Shown: positions 29,318-38,369 of the stretch, piece by piece
Numbering within the stretch: position 1 is the first letter of the stretch
Layout: every line of letters starts with the position of its first letter
DNA from: Enterococcus larvae
GTDB lineage: Bacteria; Bacillota; Bacilli; Lactobacillales; Enterococcaceae
Reading direction: 5' to 3'
DNA: 64,000 bases
Assembly: GCF_017830045.1 (NCBI RefSeq)
Contig: NZ_JAEDXU010000003.1
Location: 186,001 to 250,000 of the forward strand
The notes under the pieces: model-generated
Databases searched by the model: none
What the model saw: only the letters and a program-made list of their open reading frames with translations
Told to the model about the DNA's origin: nothing
Made by a program: the position numbers and the translations under genes

Positions 29318-29689
29318 TCATTTCCGCCAAAAACTTGTATAATCAGCCTTTTCTTGGATATTGAACATGATGATTCGCTGCAGCAATTCAAAATCAACAG
29401 GCATGTCCCAAGGAATTTGAATCAATTCCTTTGTCATCTTATATCCAGCTTTGGTAATCTCCTCAGAAAAATGTTCAATTGCCGCTTTTTCCGGCGCAAC
29501 AGACATATGCTTCTTCGCTGTACTAAAGGCAATAATGAACGTTCCGTGCGTAGTAAACATCGGTTGATTCCATGCTATTTTGACCTCCAGATCCGGAAAA
29601 GCTGCATGCACTTTTTCAAACACCTCTGTCATCTTTCTATGCTGTTGCGGGTCTTCGATTTTATCAAAAAATTCTTTTACAGTTTCCAT
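29318..29689 (-). CDS. DUF1801 / YdhG-like protein (putative iron chaperone)
   Basis: A 123-residue cytoplasmic protein of the YdhG/DUF1801 family. Typical features are the start VKEFFDKIEDPQQHRKMTEVFEKVHAAFPDLEVKIAWNQPMF, the core GTFIIAFSTAKKHMSVAPE, and the C-terminal IQIPWDMPVDFELLQRIIMFNI. Bacillus members are linked to intracellular iron handling (Fra); others are uncharacterised. ATG 29689 follows GGGAGAGGCGACG. It stands alone. Confidence 0.85.
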   Translation of the reverse strand: METVKEFFDKIEDPQQHRKMTEVFEKVHAAFPDLEVKIAWNQPMFTTHGTFIIAFSTAKKHMSVAPEKAAIEHFSEEITKAGYKMTKELIQIPWDMPVDFELLQRIIMFNIQEKADYTSFWRK

Positions 29690-29932
29690 CGTCGCCTCTC
29701 CCTTCTTTTTGTCTATACTATCCTATTGATTTCGTTCACTAAGCTCTTCAAATCCAACAGTCCAATTAGCAATAGCTTTCAGATAAATTATCGATGAAAA
29801 AACAAAAAATAACCAATTTTTTGCTCATATAGGCTAATGATGATGCAGATGTAAATATTTTTTAAATAACCAATCTCATAAAAAATAGGAATAGAAAAAA
29901 GCCTGAGACAACTGCCTCATTCCAAATTCTTG

Positions 29933-30130
29933 TTATATCCTAAGAGGCAAGCCAGTCAGCATAAAGTTTAAGCACACGATTATCCAGCCAATCAGAACAC
30001 TCAACGAGTATGGCAACATAATCGACATCAAATCACCGATTTCAAACGTTGATGAATATCTTCTTCATCTCAATCATCACAATGCCCATGCAGATCATCA
30101 GTAATGATGTGATGTTACTCAGCGATTTTA
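29933..30130 (-). pseudogene. C-terminal remnant of an AbgT-type transporter
   Basis: The minus strand encodes GDLMSIMLPYSLSVLIGWII and then NFMLTGLPLRI-stop, which resembles the conserved C-terminus of AbgT/p-aminobenzoyl-glutamate transporters (SMMLPYS...GLPLG). Just upstream MICMGIVMIEMKKIFIN occurs before a stop codon and frame break. The rest of the ~500-residue gene is absent. The call rests on recalled family motifs. Confidence 0.5.
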
Positions 30131-30177
30131 TTAGATAACGCTCAAAATAACAGCTTAAGGCTCCTTTAATTGGCTCA

Positions 30178-30213
30178 CAAAAAAATGACTGCGTATTAAA
30201 CAACGCAGTCACT
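30178..30213 (-). terminator. Terminator of the two-component operon
   Basis: Minus-strand stem TGACTGCGT/ACGCAGTCA with an eight-base loop, followed by TTTTTTT, about 55 bases after the kinase stop. Confidence 0.85.
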
Positions 30214-30268
30214 TCAACTCTATGCTAGTTGAAAAACACTTCTTCACTTGCCTTTTTAGCCATATATT

Positions 30269-31393
30269 TTAAAAGACTATAAAAACGTTGGTTCTTCGTT
30301 CGTCAGATTGTATCGTTATCTTTCCATGATGCAGTAAAACAATTTCCCGGCAAATTAAAAAACCTTGCCCAGATCCCCCATATTCTGATGAAGAAAGCTT
30401 CTTCCCACGATTCATTTTTCTCAGTTGTCGTTCCGAAATCCTAGCACCTGAATTGGATAGTTCAATTTTCTTTCCTGAAATAATCAGCTGAACCTCCGTA
30501 TCACCGGCTGCTCTGAACGCATTATCCAAAAGATTATCAAACAACCGCAGTAAGAGTACACGATTGCCCCAAACCTCTACTTCTTCAAAAATAGATAGCT
30601 TCAGCTTAGGATATTTATGGGTCAGATTTTGAATCAATTCACTCACATAAAGCTTCTCCATCTTCAGCTCGCCATCAGTTAGGTCTCCCATGATCAATAA
30701 CTGCTCTATCACCTCTTGCAGCTGCTGTGATTCCTGAAATATTTCTTGACTCATTGTCATTTTCTCTTCCTCTGTTGTTTTCATCCGCATCAAATACTCT
30801 GAATAACCTGATATAAGGGTTAATGGTGTTCGTAATTCATGAGAAAGATTCTGAACCGGCTTATAGATTTTTTTCATCTGCCAATAGATAATCACGCTGA
30901 GGAATATAGAAAACAGAACACCAAACAATGAGCTGTATATAATTCTTTCTCTCTGCTCCAAATAGAGAAACGAGCTGTCCTTAACGAAAAGAACTTCAAA
31001 TTCAGTACCTTCAATTCTCTTCGATGTACAATAAAAAAGATAGGTTTTTCTACTTCGTTTTTTGATTGAGAATCTTTCGATTTCCTGCATCTCTTCCAAA
31101 GAAACATACTTTGGAATGGAAGAGAAAAGAATACCATCTTGATTAGATATTTTAAAATAAAACTGCTGCTGCTCATTGATTACCTGAACTAGTTCTTGAG
31201 TAAAACCAGAAGTAGGCTCTTCTGCTAACTTCGATATGAGGAACTCGCTTTCTTCCATCCATTGCTTAAATAGCGCTGTTTCCTTGATCAAAGACTGCTG
31301 AAAGCTATAGCTGACAAAAGCGAACAGACCTGCAAATAGCATACCTTGAAACAACACCACTACAAAGAAAAAGTTCTTTTTCCATAATTGCAT
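30269..31393 (-). CDS. Sensor histidine kinase
   Basis: A 374-residue membrane kinase. Two membrane helices (about 9-30 and 150-168) frame an extracytoplasmic sensor of about 120 residues. The H-box is LSHELRTPLTLISGYSEYL, the N-box LLRLFDNLLDNAFRAA, and the G-box GGSGQGFLICREIV. There is no clear HAMP linker between TM2 and the H-box. ATG directly follows the stop of the response regulator. The gene upstream of the regulator encodes a secreted protein, which may be the sensed factor or a regulator of the kinase. Confidence 0.92.
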   Translation of the reverse strand: MQLWKKNFFFVVVLFQGMLFAGLFAFVSYSFQQSLIKETALFKQWMEESEFLISKLAEEPTSGFTQELVQVINEQQQFYFKISNQDGILFSSIPKYVSLEEMQEIERFSIKKRSRKTYLFYCTSKRIEGTEFEVLFVKDSSFLYLEQRERIIYSSLFGVLFSIFLSVIIYWQMKKIYKPVQNLSHELRTPLTLISGYSEYLMRMKTTEEEKMTMSQEIFQESQQLQEVIEQLLIMGDLTDGELKMEKLYVSELIQNLTHKYPKLKLSIFEEVEVWGNRVLLLRLFDNLLDNAFRAAGDTEVQLIISGKKIELSNSGARISERQLRKMNRGKKLSSSEYGGSGQGFLICREIVLLHHGKITIQSDERRTNVFIVF

Positions 31394-32044
31394 TTAGTCC
31401 ACTTCCAATCTATAGCCAAGCTTAAATACTGTTTTCAGCTGTTTATCCAGCTGTAGTTTTTTGCGAAGCCGTTGAACATGGACATCTACTGTTCGCTCGT
31501 CACCTAAGTAATCAAAGCCCCATGCCAGCTGCAACAACTGCTCTCGTGTCAACGCCATATTTTTATGGCGAATGAAAACCTCAAGTAGACTAAATTCCTG
31601 CGGCTTCAGATTGATTAGTTCTCCATTCAGTTGGACTGTGTACTTTTCAAAGTTCACCACCAAATCCTGCCAGCTAAAAATCTCTTCCTCAGAATTAAAA
31701 CGCCGTAAAACAACCTGAATACGGGCAATCAGCTCATCCAGAGCAAAGGGCTTAATAATATAATCCTCCGCACCAATATTCAACCCACGGATTCTATCCT
31801 CAATAGCAGAACGGGCAGTTAGATAGATGACAGGGACTTGCTTCATACTTTTGATTAAAGAAAAGCCATCAATGTCCGGCAATTGTATATCCAGAATAAC
31901 CAGATCCACTACTTCTTTCTTTAAAACAGCAAGAGCTTCCATGCCATAATAAGCCTGGAAGCAGTCGTAGCCGACAGCAGTTAAACTGCTGTATATCAGC
32001 TTGTTGATTTTTACTTCATCTTCAACGATCAAAATAGTTTTCAT
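31394..32044 (-). CDS. OmpR/PhoB-type response regulator
   Basis: A 216-residue regulator starting at ATG 32044 (MKTILIVEDEVKINKLIYSS), chosen because AAAGGA lies upstream. The receiver has phospho-acceptor Asp in VDLVILDIQLPDIDG and Lys in EDYIIKPF. The C-terminal winged helix (ALTREQLLQLAWGFDYLGDERTVDVHVQRLRKKL) is of the OmpR type. It is co-transcribed with the kinase and with the secreted protein 19 bases upstream. Confidence 0.93.
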   Translation of the reverse strand: MKTILIVEDEVKINKLIYSSLTAVGYDCFQAYYGMEALAVLKKEVVDLVILDIQLPDIDGFSLIKSMKQVPVIYLTARSAIEDRIRGLNIGAEDYIIKPFALDELIARIQVVLRRFNSEEEIFSWQDLVVNFEKYTVQLNGELINLKPQEFSLLEVFIRHKNMALTREQLLQLAWGFDYLGDERTVDVHVQRLRKKLQLDKQLKTVFKLGYRLEVD

Positions 32045-32063
32045 TTCTTTTTTCCTTTCCCGC

Positions 32064-32672
32064 CTATTCCGGGTGATCAGATATCTCAAACAACTTCTGA
32101 TCGATTTCCATAATGATTTCAGGACTCAAATCACGAACTTTTCCATCTGGATCAACACCATATTTCACACATATTTCAATGATTGGTGTTTCAGAATCAA
32201 TTGCATCAGACAACGCTGCCACGTCACTGGATAAGGTTTCTAAGGAGTAGGCATATTCCCCGCTTTCTCCAATAATAACTTGACCATCTTCCTTCTCTTC
32301 ATTTTTCGCAAGGATCGGCTGATTCCCATTCTCATAAAAAGAAGTCAGCGCCATCAGATAATTGTTTCTTTCTCGATCAACATCCTTCATTTTGGTTTGG
32401 CTGGCATCCACCTTATACTTCTCTTCAAAATCTACTACAATCCGTGGATCATAGTCTAAATAATCGACGTAATATTCTCGAACAGACATCTTATCGATTC
32501 TTTCAAATTCCTTTTGTGATCTTGCTATTGCTTCTTCTATCTCCTGATCGTTGGTAGCTGTCATTATGGACTGCTCTGACAAATTTTGAGCAAGTGTGAC
32601 GCCACCGAAAAACAAAGCACAAATTGTCACCGTTGCGATTATCAGCTTTTTCCAAAGCCCCATTTTTTTCAT
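32064..32672 (-). CDS. Secreted or membrane-anchored protein of the two-component operon
   Basis: I do not recognise this 202-residue protein. The start at ATG 32672 (MKKMGLWKKLIIATVTICAL) is supported by AAGGAGG eight bases before. The N-terminus is a signal peptide or anchor ending near ...TLAQNLS. The mature part is acidic, with a conserved-looking SQKEFERIDKMSVREYYVDYLDYDPRIVVDFEEKY block and a regular helical C-terminus. It is first in an operon with the response regulator and kinase, so it may be an accessory signal protein. No enzymatic motif is visible. Confidence 0.7.
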   Translation of the reverse strand: MKKMGLWKKLIIATVTICALFFGGVTLAQNLSEQSIMTATNDQEIEEAIARSQKEFERIDKMSVREYYVDYLDYDPRIVVDFEEKYKVDASQTKMKDVDRERNNYLMALTSFYENGNQPILAKNEEKEDGQVIIGESGEYAYSLETLSSDVAALSDAIDSETPIIEICVKYGVDPDGKVRDLSPEIIMEIDQKLFEISDHPE

Positions 32673-33081
32673 AATATTTTCCTCCTTTGATTTCATTGTT
32701 GCTTATTCTTTTGATCGTTAAAGCTGCTTACCCAACAAGCCGCCTCTTGATACTTTAAGAATAACGAACAGTTATTGCCAAGTTGTAAACAACCGCTTCA
32801 TTTGAATGCTTCTCTTTGTGCAGTTGTAAAATTTTTTATGATTCTGATACGAGTATATCATGTTGAAAAATGTTCTAGGACATATCTTAAGTACTTTCTA
32901 ATTGCCTAAAAACAGTCGTCTCTCTCTTTACTAAAAATAACCAAGATAGTAAAGTTGAAAAAAATCCTTTATAATCTTAGTTGAATACTTATCGTTGAAG
33001 AAAATTTTTACACAACAGTACAAATAGATAAGCGGCACTATAGAAATGAAGTTTACTGTCCGCTGAGGAGTGAACCTATCA
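32673..33081. other. Divergent intergenic region
   Basis: A 409-base AT-rich region between the two-component operon (minus) and the ArsR-type regulator (plus). It must hold promoters for both. I see no convincing gene or strong repeat. Confidence 0.4.
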
Positions 33082-34059
33082 GTGAAAATAACGATCGAAC
33101 AATCCTTGATTTGCGAAGCTGCATTGACTGCTTCCTATTTAGCTAAAAAGAGGACCGATGAGCTTCTTGAGCTCTTTTCAGAAAAAGAACTTTTGAGCTG
33201 GTCCAAGCGCTATGAGCGCTTTTTGAATCAGCAAAATCAGATGTATTTTCCTATGCTGTTTCTTTGGGATTTTCTCAGTGAAGTACCTGATAAGAATAAT
33301 TTGAATGAGCTGTTTACTGCTATTAATAAGTTATCGATAGCAGATCTTTTAAAAAAATTGCTTCCGGGTTTATCACAAAAAGAAATCACACAGGGGAATT
33401 TTTCTTTCGAGAAAGCCCATTCTGGGTTCAAAACAGAAGCAGGCTTTCGAGAATTTTTATCTCAACCACGAGAAATGTTTCAGACAGCAGAACTGCTTTT
33501 GACGGAGATCATGCAAGAAAATTTTCTAAAGAAGGTAACTATACCTACTGAAGAATTTCAAGCTGCGGAAGCTTGGCTGACTGCCCTTACAGAAAAATCG
33601 AGTTATCTAGAGATGCTGCGCACGGTTACAGGTAAACCTTTACCAGCATTTCCTGAACCGAGAACGGCTGTCTTGATTCCTACAAAACTGTACCATATTC
33701 CCGTTATCGCTCATTCAGAGGATTTTTCCAAACAATTATTAACATTCCCTGTAACCTTTGCCGGACCGGGAGAAGTTAAAATCTCTCGAGCACGTGCGGT
33801 TAAGACCTTGAAGGTTCTTGCAGATGAGACACGCCTAGAACTGATCGAGCTGCTGCTTCAAAGAAGCTACTCCGGTAAAGAATTGGCAGAGCTTCTAGCA
33901 ATTCGCCCTGCTTCTATTTCCCATCATATCCAACAACTGAGAGATGCTGGTTTACTGATGGAATATCGTGAAGGAAATACAAAATATTTTGGTATCAACA
34001 AACGGATTCTTCGCCAGACACAGGACTATTTAGAACAGATCAAAATAAAAGACTATTGA
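33082..34059 (+). CDS. ArsR-family regulator with large N-terminal domain
   Basis: About 325 residues. The C-terminal ~75 residues are an ArsR winged helix (VKTLKVLADETRLELIELLLQRSYSGKELAELLAIRPASISHHIQQLRDAGLL). The N-terminal ~240 residues are helical and resemble the DUF5937-like part of other long ArsR regulators. I place the start at GTG 33082, eleven bases after GAGGAG; GTG 33070 overlaps that site. It precedes a three-gene ABC-2 transporter and probably controls it, perhaps through the 44-bp palindrome at 34078-34121. Confidence 0.8.
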   Translation: MKITIEQSLICEAALTASYLAKKRTDELLELFSEKELLSWSKRYERFLNQQNQMYFPMLFLWDFLSEVPDKNNLNELFTAINKLSIADLLKKLLPGLSQKEITQGNFSFEKAHSGFKTEAGFREFLSQPREMFQTAELLLTEIMQENFLKKVTIPTEEFQAAEAWLTALTEKSSYLEMLRTVTGKPLPAFPEPRTAVLIPTKLYHIPVIAHSEDFSKQLLTFPVTFAGPGEVKISRARAVKTLKVLADETRLELIELLLQRSYSGKELAELLAIRPASISHHIQQLRDAGLLMEYREGNTKYFGINKRILRQTQDYLEQIKIKDY

Positions 34060-34077
34060 CTTTCAAGAACACCAATT

Positions 34078-34121
34078 ATAAAATTAGACAAACATCTAAT
34101 TAGATGTTTGTCTAATTTTAT
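34078..34121. promoter_or_regulatory. 44-bp perfect palindrome before the ABC-2 operon
   Basis: 22-bp arms without a spacer centre on 34099/34100 (core CATCTAA|TTAGATG). It lies 16 bases before the TTG start of the first transporter gene. It could be an operator of the upstream ArsR-type regulator or an attenuating hairpin; only a short interrupted T-tract follows, which favours the operator reading. Confidence 0.65.
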
Positions 34122-34137
34122 TTAAGAAGGTGATTTT

Positions 34138-34935
34138 TTGTTTGCAATCATTCGCAGAAACTGGCAAATGTATCGTCGTTACTTTCCATTCACATTATTT
34201 GTCAATCGAATTTTAGGATCGGCCTTCCAGCTGATCAGCATTTGGCTGATTGCTAATTTTCTTTTCAGCAATCAGGTCAATGCAGTGACTGTCGGTTACA
34301 TAACGATAGATCACTATTTTACTTATGCGGCAATTGGTATTCTTTTTTATAATTTGGGTGTTGCCACATTGATGAATGTCGGGCGTGCATTAATTACAGA
34401 AGTTCGTGAGGGAACACTGATGAGCTTGCTGATCACTCCTTACAAGATTTTCCAGTATTTTTCCGGTGTCTTCTTGGAGCAGCTGTGGCGAACATTGTTG
34501 GAGTTCGCCGCACTTTTTGGGATCAGCAAATTATTAGGCGCTGATTTTTCAGCAATCAGCTTATGGGCTTGGGCTATCGGGATCACATTTACAATTTGGG
34601 TATCTTTTGGTATGAGTATTTTTCTTGCCAACATCATGCTGCAGCTAAGAGATACATACATTAGTCAAAACACCCTGTTCATTCTTATCTATCTTGTAGC
34701 AGGCATCACCTTTCCAAAGGAATTGTTGCCAAAAGCCTTACAGATGGTTGGAGAACTGCTGCCGCTCACACAAGCATTAGAAGCCTTTCGTATCCTTTGT
34801 TTCCAACCCGAAAGATACAATCAGCTGCCGGCTCTGTTTGCTATAGGCTTTATCAGCTCATTGCTTTACCTGATTGCCGGACTCTATTGGTACAAAAAAA
34901 CAGAGCAGAAAATCATCAGCTACATTTTTGAATAG
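34138..34935 (+). CDS. ABC-2 type transporter permease 1
   Basis: A 265-residue six-span permease of the ABC-2 exporter family. It starts at TTG 34138 with AAGGTGA six bases before. Together with the ATPase and the second permease it forms a heteromeric exporter, similar in layout to multidrug/daunorubicin-type transporters. The substrate is unknown. Control by the preceding ArsR-type regulator is likely. Confidence 0.85.
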   Translation: MFAIIRRNWQMYRRYFPFTLFVNRILGSAFQLISIWLIANFLFSNQVNAVTVGYITIDHYFTYAAIGILFYNLGVATLMNVGRALITEVREGTLMSLLITPYKIFQYFSGVFLEQLWRTLLEFAALFGISKLLGADFSAISLWAWAIGITFTIWVSFGMSIFLANIMLQLRDTYISQNTLFILIYLVAGITFPKELLPKALQMVGELLPLTQALEAFRILCFQPERYNQLPALFAIGFISSLLYLIAGLYWYKKTEQKIISYIFE

Positions 34936-34945
34936 GAGTGAAACT

Positions 34946-35923
34946 ATGTTAGAAGCAGTCAACCTTTATAAGCATTACACCACAAAAACTCGCTTAGGAC
35001 TTTTCAAAAGTGAAAAGCAGACAAAGCAGGCAACAAATGATATCTCACTAACTATTCCACCAGGTAAAATCATTGGAGTACTGGGAGAAAATGGCGCTGG
35101 AAAGACAACGCTGATCAAAATGCTGACCACCCTGCTATTGCCTGATTCCGGAACAATTCTGCTAGACGGCGAAGATATCAATCAACAGCTGAAAAAAACA
35201 CGTCAACGCATCAACATGATTGCCGGCGGGGAACGAAATATCTATTGGCGTCTGAATGCGATGGAAAATCTACAGTATTTCGGCTCACTCTACGAGCTGT
35301 CAAAATCAGAAATCGATAGACGTTCCGAACAGCTGCTGAAACAATTAGACCTTTGGGAAAAACGTCATATCCCTGTGGAGCAATTTTCAAAGGGAATGAA
35401 GCAGCGTCTGCAGATCGCCAAAGGGCTAATCAATGACCCAGACTATCTTTTTTTAGATGAACCGACTTTGGGCTTGGATGTACAAATCGCCAAAGAGCTA
35501 CGCCAAACCATCAAACGTCTGTCTAAGGAAGAAGGCAAAGGGATTCTTTTGACCACTCATTATATGGCGGAAGCCGAAGAGCTTTGTGATTACATTTATA
35601 TTATTGATAATGGGACGATTTTATTATCTGGAAGCAAAGAAGAAATTTTTTCTCAGCTGGATTTGACCAGACAAGTCGTTTTCAATCTTCCAATTCTGGA
35701 CAGAGAAACCATTCATAGCTATCTTTTACAATGGTCCGAACCCTTTGAAATAAGTGAAAAGAATGATGCTTTAGAAATTCGCTTATTTACCAACCAGCCT
35801 GATTTGCGTAAAATCATTAATTTCTTTTCAGATAAAAACATTGAGGTACTGCAAATAGAGATTGTTAATCCAACCTTAGAAACAGCATTACTGGCTTCAA
35901 AGGAAAGAGGGAGAGCAACATGA
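34946..35923 (+). CDS. ABC-2 transporter ATP-binding protein
   Basis: A 325-residue ATPase. Start ATG 34946 (MLEAVNLYKHYTT) follows AGGAGTG; the longer frame upstream overlaps the permease and lacks a ribosome site. Walker A GENGAGKTT, signature FSKGMKQRLQIAKGL, Walker B YLFLDEPTLGLD and the H-loop TTHYMAEAEEL are intact. The ~90-residue C-terminal extension is typical of drug-type exporters. It overlaps the next permease by four bases. Confidence 0.92.
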   Translation: MLEAVNLYKHYTTKTRLGLFKSEKQTKQATNDISLTIPPGKIIGVLGENGAGKTTLIKMLTTLLLPDSGTILLDGEDINQQLKKTRQRINMIAGGERNIYWRLNAMENLQYFGSLYELSKSEIDRRSEQLLKQLDLWEKRHIPVEQFSKGMKQRLQIAKGLINDPDYLFLDEPTLGLDVQIAKELRQTIKRLSKEEGKGILLTTHYMAEAEELCDYIYIIDNGTILLSGSKEEIFSQLDLTRQVVFNLPILDRETIHSYLLQWSEPFEISEKNDALEIRLFTNQPDLRKIINFFSDKNIEVLQIEIVNPTLETALLASKERGRAT

Positions 35924-36720
35924 AGAATCTAGTCCTGTTTAAAGCCGAATTACGACGAACTTTTTTGAATGATAGTATCAATAGCTTTTACTTGTTTTCC
36001 ATGATCCTATGGCCTGTGGTTTCTTTTATTCAGCTAGGATATAATTATCAGATTTTTCCTATCGAATCCTTAAAAATTGCGGGGATTCATTCCCAAAAGG
36101 AATTGCTGTATTTTGTTTTTATCGGCTACTGTGCCCTGACGTTTTTCCAAAATATCGTTCAAAGCGCTTGGCGTCTGGGCTATGAGCGACAGCAAGGGAC
36201 TCTTAGCCAGATTTTCATGACGCCCGTCAACAAGCTGAAGTGGCTGTACAGTCGAACATTCGCCATGCTTTTTGGTAATGCTTGGTTTTTCTTGCTGCTG
36301 TTCATTATTGGGAATCTGTGGTACACAGGGATAACCATCCGCAGTCTTTTGACAGTCTTGCTTTCCGCTATACTGATAAGCGTTGGCGGATTAGTTTGGG
36401 GAGCCTTTATTGTCAGCTTCTTTGTGATTCTGAGAGATGGAACGATTCTTTATGTCTTTTTAGAAGGTCCGCAGGAAGCCTTCAGTGGTGTGAAGGTCCC
36501 ATTGTCAGCTTCTCCTATATTGATCCGCATTATCGGTTCAGTCTTTCCCTTGTCTTATACGATTATTTTCTTGCGCAACCTGCTGGTTACCAAACAGAGC
36601 TTTGCTGTTGAATCGTTATATTTCTTCGGTATAAACTCTTTCCTGATCCTATTGACTACCGTGATATTGAAATATGGGGAGACATATATGCGCAAGACAG
36701 GCAACTTTGATTTGTATTGA
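35920..36720 (+). CDS. ABC-2 type transporter permease 2
   Basis: A 266-residue six-span permease, partner of 34138-34935. Its ATG overlaps the ATPase stop (ATGA), showing translational coupling. A conserved-looking YERQQGTLSQIFMTPVNK segment corresponds to the coupling-helix region of ABC-2 permeases. It ends the operon. Confidence 0.86.
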   Translation: MKNLVLFKAELRRTFLNDSINSFYLFSMILWPVVSFIQLGYNYQIFPIESLKIAGIHSQKELLYFVFIGYCALTFFQNIVQSAWRLGYERQQGTLSQIFMTPVNKLKWLYSRTFAMLFGNAWFFLLLFIIGNLWYTGITIRSLLTVLLSAILISVGGLVWGAFIVSFFVILRDGTILYVFLEGPQEAFSGVKVPLSASPILIRIIGSVFPLSYTIIFLRNLLVTKQSFAVESLYFFGINSFLILLTTVILKYGETYMRKTGNFDLY

Positions 36721-36839
36721 CCGACAGGTTTCTTTTCAGTCAGGAATATTTCGAGCCCTTGCATTGACAACAGATATTGATTGAGTCATTCTAATAAACA
36801 ACGTATAATTTGAGTAACCAATAGAGAGGGTGACTCCTG

Positions 36840-38291
36840 ATGTATTCATTAGCCAAACGACTTATTACTGAAAAGGATATCCGCAGAAAAGTGGAACTCC
36901 TGGAAAACCTGGTCAACCATCCCCAATTGACGGCAAAAGAGCTGGCTGAACGAATTCAGACAACACAGCGTACCGTATTCAATGATATACAAGGGTTAAG
37001 AATGGAGTTGCCTGAAGGCTGGACACTGGAAGCTGATGGGAACAACGGACTTTCCCTTATCTCCACCGAACATGCGACAACAAACGAAGTCTGGGAATAT
37101 TTTATGAAGGACTCTATCAGCATTCAAATCGTCAGAGAGCTGCTTTCTTCAAAGAGTGTTCAAGTTCAATCCTTTCTGCTCTCACAAGGAATTTCTTTTG
37201 AAACATTGAAGCGTCATTTAGCTAAGCTGAATAAGGAATTAAAGATGTTTCAACTGAAAATAAAAGTATCCGCGACTTCCTTTGAATGGATTGGTGAAGA
37301 ATCAAGTATTCGTATTTTTTACCATCGACTTCTTTTGCCCTTTACACATAATAATTTCTTTTTCGATGAATATCCGATCCACCAAGCAAACTATGCTCAT
37401 TTCTTGCGGAGAATCGATCGAACAATGCTGAAAGTAGATACCGAAGAGGTTTTTGGGACTTGCTGGTTTTTCATCAACACGATCCGTATAAAGACAGGCT
37501 GCTTGATCGAGGAGATGACTTTTGAAAAGAAAGATGTGCTTTTTCAGTTATACCAAGAAGAGCTGGAAAAATTATACGCCTCAGAAGGGCTAAATCTGAA
37601 ATCCACTGAGTCGTTTTTTGCTTTTTTCGCTTTTATGGAGAGCTGGAATTACAGTGCACCACCAACGGAGGAACTAAGAGAGATTTTGAATAAAAACTAT
37701 GTATCTCTTTTCTCTTCCTGCAGAACATTCATGAACCAGTTGATTGAACGATTGAATCAACCCAAGCTTGATGATTCTCCTTTACTGGATAATTTCGTTC
37801 TGTTCTTGTTGAAATACTACGAATCACGACGCTTATCTGATAAATTTTTATTGGAGTACCAGGAGCTGTTTCCATTTAGTCAGCAGCAGTTTCCAGAGCT
37901 TTATCAGCTGATTCGAGAAGAAATAGCCAGCTACGAGCTGACTTATCTCCCTCACTCAAGCTATGTATTGAATACTATCACGTTACTAGTTCAAGAAGCG
38001 CTGTATCTTGTCTGTCCCAAGCAGATCACTGCTTACTTTCTTTTTCAAGGAGAGCCTGCATGGAAAAATTTTCTGTTCAGAGAAATACAGGACCTCGCCG
38101 GGAATAGGGTTCAGGTACAAGCAATCAATACAGATGGTCTTGATAAATCTCAATTGAGGGATGATGATTTTATTATTTCCAACTATCCTCTGACTGAAAA
38201 ATATGAACAGACGCTCATCTATATTTCCTCCATTCCTACTCAAAATGAGTTACAGGAATTGAGAGAACTGATTCTGCCATTTTATTTGTAA
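36840..38291 (+). CDS. Mga-like helix-turn-helix regulator
   Basis: A 483-residue protein with an N-terminal DeoR/Mga-like HTH (PQLTAKELAERIQTTQRTVFNDIQGLRMELP) and a long helical body. Length and order fit the Mga/AtxA-type regulators, in which the middle carries PTS-regulatory-like domains and the end an EIIB-like domain; histidines for phosphorylation are not obvious. ATG follows GAGAGGGTGACTCC. It is followed by a strong shared terminator. Targets are unknown. Confidence 0.78.
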   Translation: MYSLAKRLITEKDIRRKVELLENLVNHPQLTAKELAERIQTTQRTVFNDIQGLRMELPEGWTLEADGNNGLSLISTEHATTNEVWEYFMKDSISIQIVRELLSSKSVQVQSFLLSQGISFETLKRHLAKLNKELKMFQLKIKVSATSFEWIGEESSIRIFYHRLLLPFTHNNFFFDEYPIHQANYAHFLRRIDRTMLKVDTEEVFGTCWFFINTIRIKTGCLIEEMTFEKKDVLFQLYQEELEKLYASEGLNLKSTESFFAFFAFMESWNYSAPPTEELREILNKNYVSLFSSCRTFMNQLIERLNQPKLDDSPLLDNFVLFLLKYYESRRLSDKFLLEYQELFPFSQQQFPELYQLIREEIASYELTYLPHSSYVLNTITLLVQEALYLVCPKQITAYFLFQGEPAWKNFLFREIQDLAGNRVQVQAINTDGLDKSQLRDDDFIISNYPLTEKYEQTLIYISSIPTQNELQELRELILPFYL

Positions 38292-38300
38292 AGAACATCA

Positions 38301-38352
38301 AAAAATAGTGTTTAGGGAAACAGCTTGCTATCATTTCCCTAAACACTATTTA
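38301..38352. terminator. Bidirectional terminator
   Basis: An 18-bp perfect stem (AAATAGTGTTTAGGGAAA and its complement) with a 13-base loop separates the convergent Mga-like and GNAT genes. Confidence 0.88.
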
Positions 38353-38369
38353 TCTTCGACCAATCGTTC

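Larger units (their letters stand above)
29690..30268. other. Gap with AbgT remnant and terminator
   Basis: This 579-base stretch holds a decayed AbgT-type transporter fragment (29933-30130) and the terminator of the histidine kinase operon (30178-30213). No intact gene is present. Confidence 0.55.
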
